Under the pieces are notes generated by a model. That model did not search any database. It saw nothing but the letters and a program-made list of their open reading frames with translations, and was not told the origin of the DNA. The position numbers and the translations under genes were made by a program. From contig NZ_CP100445.1 of the NCBI RefSeq assembly GCF_024227435.1, positions 496,001-560,000 of the forward strand: DNA of 64,000 nucleotides, in the 5' to 3' direction. The stretch comes from Natrinema caseinilyticum. GTDB taxonomy: Archaea; Halobacteriota; Halobacteria; Halobacteriales; Natrialbaceae. Positions 61,206 to 64,000 of this stretch are shown piece after piece (positions within the stretch are counted from its first letter, which is position 1; every line of letters starts with the position of its first letter).

Positions 61206-62543
61206 ATGCACGGATCACACGCTACGGGGAGTCCGTATACTCCCCACACGGAGACGGATCGGACGGCGATGCTCGAGGCGGTCGGTGCCGACACCGTCGA
61301 AGACCTCTTCGACATTCCGGCCGACGTTCGGTTCGACGGTCGCTTCGACATCGACGCGCGGTCGGAACGGGAGACCCGGCGACTGGTCCGGTCGATTCTC
61401 GATCGCAACGACGATTTCACCGAATTGCTCGGTCGCGGCCACTACGGCTACTACGTGCCGTCGCTGGTCGACCACCTGGCCGACCGGTCCGAGTTTCTCA
61501 CCTCCTACACGCAGTACCAGCCCGAAATATCCCAGGGATTCTTGCAGGCCCTGTTCGAATACCAGTCGCTTCTGGTCGAGTTGACCGGTCTCGAGATCGC
61601 CAACTGCTCGGTCTACGACGCGGCGACGGCGCTCGGCGAGGCGGCCACCCTGTCCGACCGGGTCCGCGAGACCACGGGCCACCGCGTGCTCGTTCCCGAA
61701 TTCGTGCGCGACGAACGGCGGAGCACCCTCGAGAACTACGTCGCCGGCACGGATCTCTCCGTCGAGGCGTATCCGGCCGACGATGGGACTGTCGATCTGG
61801 CGGGTCTCGAAGCGACCGTCGACGAAAGCGTCGTCATGATCTACGCGGAAAACCCGACCGTTCGCGGAACGATCGAGGAAAACCTGGCGGCGATCGGCGA
61901 CCTCGCCGATACCATCGACGCCCTCTTCACGCTCGGTTCGGACCCGATCGCGCTCTCGCTGCTTCAGCGGCCCGCGGACGTCGGCGCGGACGTGGTCGTC
62001 GGCGACGCGAGCGTTCTCGGCCTCCCGACGAGTTACGGAATGGGCCTCGGCCTGTTCGCGACTCGAGACGATTTCCTTCGACAGGTTCCCGGCCGACTCG
62101 TCGGCGTCAGCGAGGACGCGACCGGTCGGCGCGCGTACACGTTGACGTTACAGACGCGCGAACAGCACATCCGGCGCGAACGCGCGACGAGCAACATCTG
62201 TACGAACCAGGCCTGGGTCGCGCTCCGGACCGCGATGCACGCCGCCGTCCTCGGCCCGAGCGGGCTGGTCGACCTCGCGACGCGCGGCGTCGAACGAGCG
62301 GAGGACCTCGCGGCGCGACTCGACGACCTCGTCGGCGTGAAAGCGCCGGTCAACGACCGACGTCACATCCGAGAGTTCGTCGCGCACGTCGACCAGCCCG
62401 CGCGGGCCGTCGCAGACGAACTCGAGCGCCGCGGCTTCGCGGTACACGTCGTCGGTGACCACGAGATTCAGGTCTGCGTGGCCGGCGTCACCGACGAGCA
62501 ACTCGATCGGTTCGTCGCGGTCTTCGAGGAGGTGGTTCGATGA
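61206..62543 (+). CDS. gcvPA: Glycine dehydrogenase (aminomethyl-transferring) subunit 1
   Basis: 445 residues. N-terminal half of P protein: [82 protein letters not shown] and [22 protein letters not shown]. It pairs with GcvPB in a PLP enzyme that decarboxylates glycine and passes the aminomethyl group to GcvH. The stop overlaps the gcvPB start (ATGA). Confidence 0.95.
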   Translation: MHGSHATGSPYTPHTETDRTAMLEAVGADTVEDLFDIPADVRFDGRFDIDARSERETRRLVRSILDRNDDFTELLGRGHYGYYVPSLVDHLADRSEFLTSYTQYQPEISQGFLQALFEYQSLLVELTGLEIANCSVYDAATALGEAATLSDRVRETTGHRVLVPEFVRDERRSTLENYVAGTDLSVEAYPADDGTVDLAGLEATVDESVVMIYAENPTVRGTIEENLAAIGDLADTIDALFTLGSDPIALSLLQRPADVGADVVVGDASVLGLPTSYGMGLGLFATRDDFLRQVPGRLVGVSEDATGRRAYTLTLQTREQHIRRERATSNICTNQAWVALRTAMHAAVLGPSGLVDLATRGVERAEDLAARLDDLVGVKAPVNDRRHIREFVAHVDQPARAVADELERRGFAVHVVGDHEIQVCVAGVTDEQLDRFVAVFEEVVR

Positions 62544-64000
62544 CCGCCGACCGAACGGACGGGTCCGAGTCCGGGCGGTCGCGATACGACCAGGCACGCT
62601 ATCTCGAAAACGGCGAGTACGAACCCCTGCTTTCGGAGAAAAACCTGACGCGCGTCGAGATCGGAGCGGACACGGACGACGGTGACGGATCCGACGAGGG
62701 TAGCGGGGACGGCGGTGGGCCGCTTCCCGACGATCTGACGCGGGATTCCCTCGAGTTCCCCGAACTCTCCGAGCCCGAATTAGCACGCCACTACACGCGT
62801 CTCTCCCAGATGATCTACGGAATCGATAGCGGTCCGTATCCGCTCGGGTCCTGTACGATGAAGTACAACCCGAAGTTCACGGAGGACGTCGCGGCGCTGC
62901 CGGCGGCGGCCGTCCACCCCGACCGGTCCGAAGAGTCGATCCAGGGAACCCTCGAGGTCCTCGCTCGGTTGCAGGACTACCTCGCCAGAATCGGCGGGAT
63001 GGACGCTGTGACGCTCCAGCCACCCGCGGGCGCAGCCGGCGAGTTCGTCGGCATTCGTGTCGCCACGGCCTACCACGAGCACAGCGGCGAGGGCCACCGG
63101 AACGAAGTCATCATTCCCGAAAGCGCCCACGGGACGAACTTCGCGAGCGCCGCACTCGGGGGGTACGACGTCGTCTCGCTGCCCAGCGACGACGAGGGCC
63201 GGGTCGATCTCGAGGCGCTCGAGGCCGCCCTGTCGGAGAATACGGCGGCGCTCATGCTGACCAATCCGAACACCCTCGGCCTGTTCGAACGCGACATCGA
63301 CGCGATAGCGGACATGGTCCACGACGCCGGCGGATTGCTGTACTACGACGGCGCGAATCTGAACGCGCTGCTCGGCCGTGCGCGACCGGGCGATATGGGA
63401 TTCGACGTGATGCACTACAACGTCCACAAGACGTTCGCGACGCCCCACGGGGGCGGCGGACCGGGTGCGGGTCCGGTCGGCGTCGTCGAGGAACTGGCAC
63501 CGTTCCTCCCCGCGCCGCGCGTTCGAATCCGCGACGACGGATCGAAGTCCGGTGAACCGATCTACGAGCGGTTCGAACCCGAACACACTATCGGGAAGGT
63601 CCACGGGTTCGACGGCAACTGGCTGGTGCTGCTCAAAACGTTCGCCTACATCGCCCGCCTCGGAGACGAGGGACTCGCTGACGCGAGCGCGTCCGCCGTC
63701 CTGAACGCCAACTACCTCGCCGAACGGATCGAGTACGACATCCCCTACAGTCCGTTTCACCACGAGTTCGTCGCCAGCGCCGGCGACCAAGACGCCGCCG
63801 ACGTGGCGAAACGAATGCTCGACTACGGCGTCCACCCGCCGACGACCAAATGGCCCGAGATCGTCCCCGAGGCGCTGATGACCGAGCCGACCGAAGTCGA
63901 AAGCAAAGCCACCCTCGACCGACTCGCCGCCGCGTTCAACGCGGTCTACGAGGAGACCGACGAGACCCTGGAGGACGCGCCCGAACGAACCACCGCGCGC
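62540..64000 (+). CDS. gcvPB: Glycine dehydrogenase (aminomethyl-transferring) subunit 2, 3' end beyond window
   Basis: 487 residues visible from the ATG at 62540, open to the right edge. The PLP half of the P protein: [55 protein letters not shown]; and the Schiff-base Lys K297 in [19 protein letters not shown]. Residues about 44-60 are an acidic Gly/Asp insert ([17 protein letters not shown]), absent from bacterial GcvPB; salt-adapted proteins often carry such loops. It is coupled to gcvPA by a 4-bp overlap. Together with gcvT/gcvH at 43.2-44.7 kb the system is complete except for lipoamide dehydrogenase. Confidence 0.95.
   Translation, partial: MTADRTDGSESGRSRYDQARYLENGEYEPLLSEKNLTRVEIGADTDDGDGSDEGSGDGGGPLPDDLTRDSLEFPELSEPELARHYTRLSQMIYGIDSGPYPLGSCTMKYNPKFTEDVAALPAAAVHPDRSEESIQGTLEVLARLQDYLARIGGMDAVTLQPPAGAAGEFVGIRVATAYHEHSGEGHRNEVIIPESAHGTNFASAALGGYDVVSLPSDDEGRVDLEALEAALSENTAALMLTNPNTLGLFERDIDAIADMVHDAGGLLYYDGANLNALLGRARPGDMGFDVMHYNVHKTFATPHGGGGPGAGPVGVVEELAPFLPAPRVRIRDDGSKSGEPIYERFEPEHTIGKVHGFDGNWLVLLKTFAYIARLGDEGLADASASAVLNANYLAERIEYDIPYSPFHHEFVASAGDQDAADVAKRMLDYGVHPPTTKWPEIVPEALMTEPTEVESKATLDRLAAAFNAVYEETDETLEDAPERTTAR

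Overview
The window is chromosomal DNA of an extremely halophilic archaeon (class Halobacteria; a Natrialba/Natrinema-like relative is a guess). The evidence is uniformly GC-rich DNA, very acidic proteins, TATA boxes about 25-30 bp upstream of many start codons (leaderless transcription), many Tat (twin-arginine) signals, and archaeal or haloarchaeal markers: replication factor C large subunit, HMG-CoA synthase, a HalOD1 protein, halolysins and a form III RuBisCO. About 53 protein genes and one tRNA are supported. No rRNA, CRISPR array or recognisable insertion sequence was seen.

Region by region. 1-6.2 kb: a divergent cluster resembling the bacterial 'ebo' metabolite cluster (two TIM-barrel sugar isomerases, UbiA prenyltransferase, TatD hydrolase; opposite them myo-inositol-phosphate synthase and an alkaline-phosphatase-superfamily enzyme). 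6.3 kb: tRNA-Glu. 6.4-12 kb: an oxidative module with a palindrome-rich promoter region, a Tat-signal helper-like protein, a signal-less PQQ dehydrogenase carrying the lanthanide-type extra Asp, and an opposed Tat-exported blue-copper/aldose-dehydrogenase fusion with Asn-Glu-Thr sequon arrays. 12.3-14.9 kb: two divergent Na+/Ca2+-exchanger-like paralogues. 15-22 kb: small regulators, an HTH/NMT1-like fusion, an exported beta-propeller, HalOD1, MOSC, and a zinc-ribbon protein. 22.4-26.2 kb: UbiA, sucCD and a 51-residue zinc-ribbon gene. 26.3-30.3 kb: a disordered acidic protein, RuBisCO, a membrane protein and a haloalkane dehalogenase. 30.5-34.9 kb: biotin cluster bioB, probable bioU, bioF, bioD. 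34.9-37.8 kb: a C2H2 finger, rfcL, and a VapBC-type module bounded by a 62-bp duplication of the rfcL 5' end. 37.8-44.7 kb: lipoprotein, CNNM/CBS protein, CinA-like protein, DUF457-like membrane protein, XRE regulator, gcvT-gcvH. 44.9-52.3 kb: aldehyde dehydrogenase and three tandem halolysins. 52.6-61 kb: NYN protein, TRAM-like protein, NhaC antiporter, a TatD-related hydrolase, DUF2150, a surface protein, HMG-CoA synthase, and an AI-2E-type permease. 61.2-64 kb: gcvPA and the start of gcvPB.

Working together: GcvT, GcvH, GcvPA and GcvPB form the glycine cleavage system from two loci about 17 kb apart. BioB/BioU/BioF/BioD can complete biotin synthesis without BioA. SucCD serves the TCA cycle and HMG-CoA synthase the mevalonate route to archaeal lipids. 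The best candidates for undescribed biology are the ebo-like cyclitol/prenyl cluster, the Tat-helper/PQQ-dehydrogenase pair, the sequon-array quinoprotein, and the repeat-bounded toxin-antitoxin insertion at rfcL.
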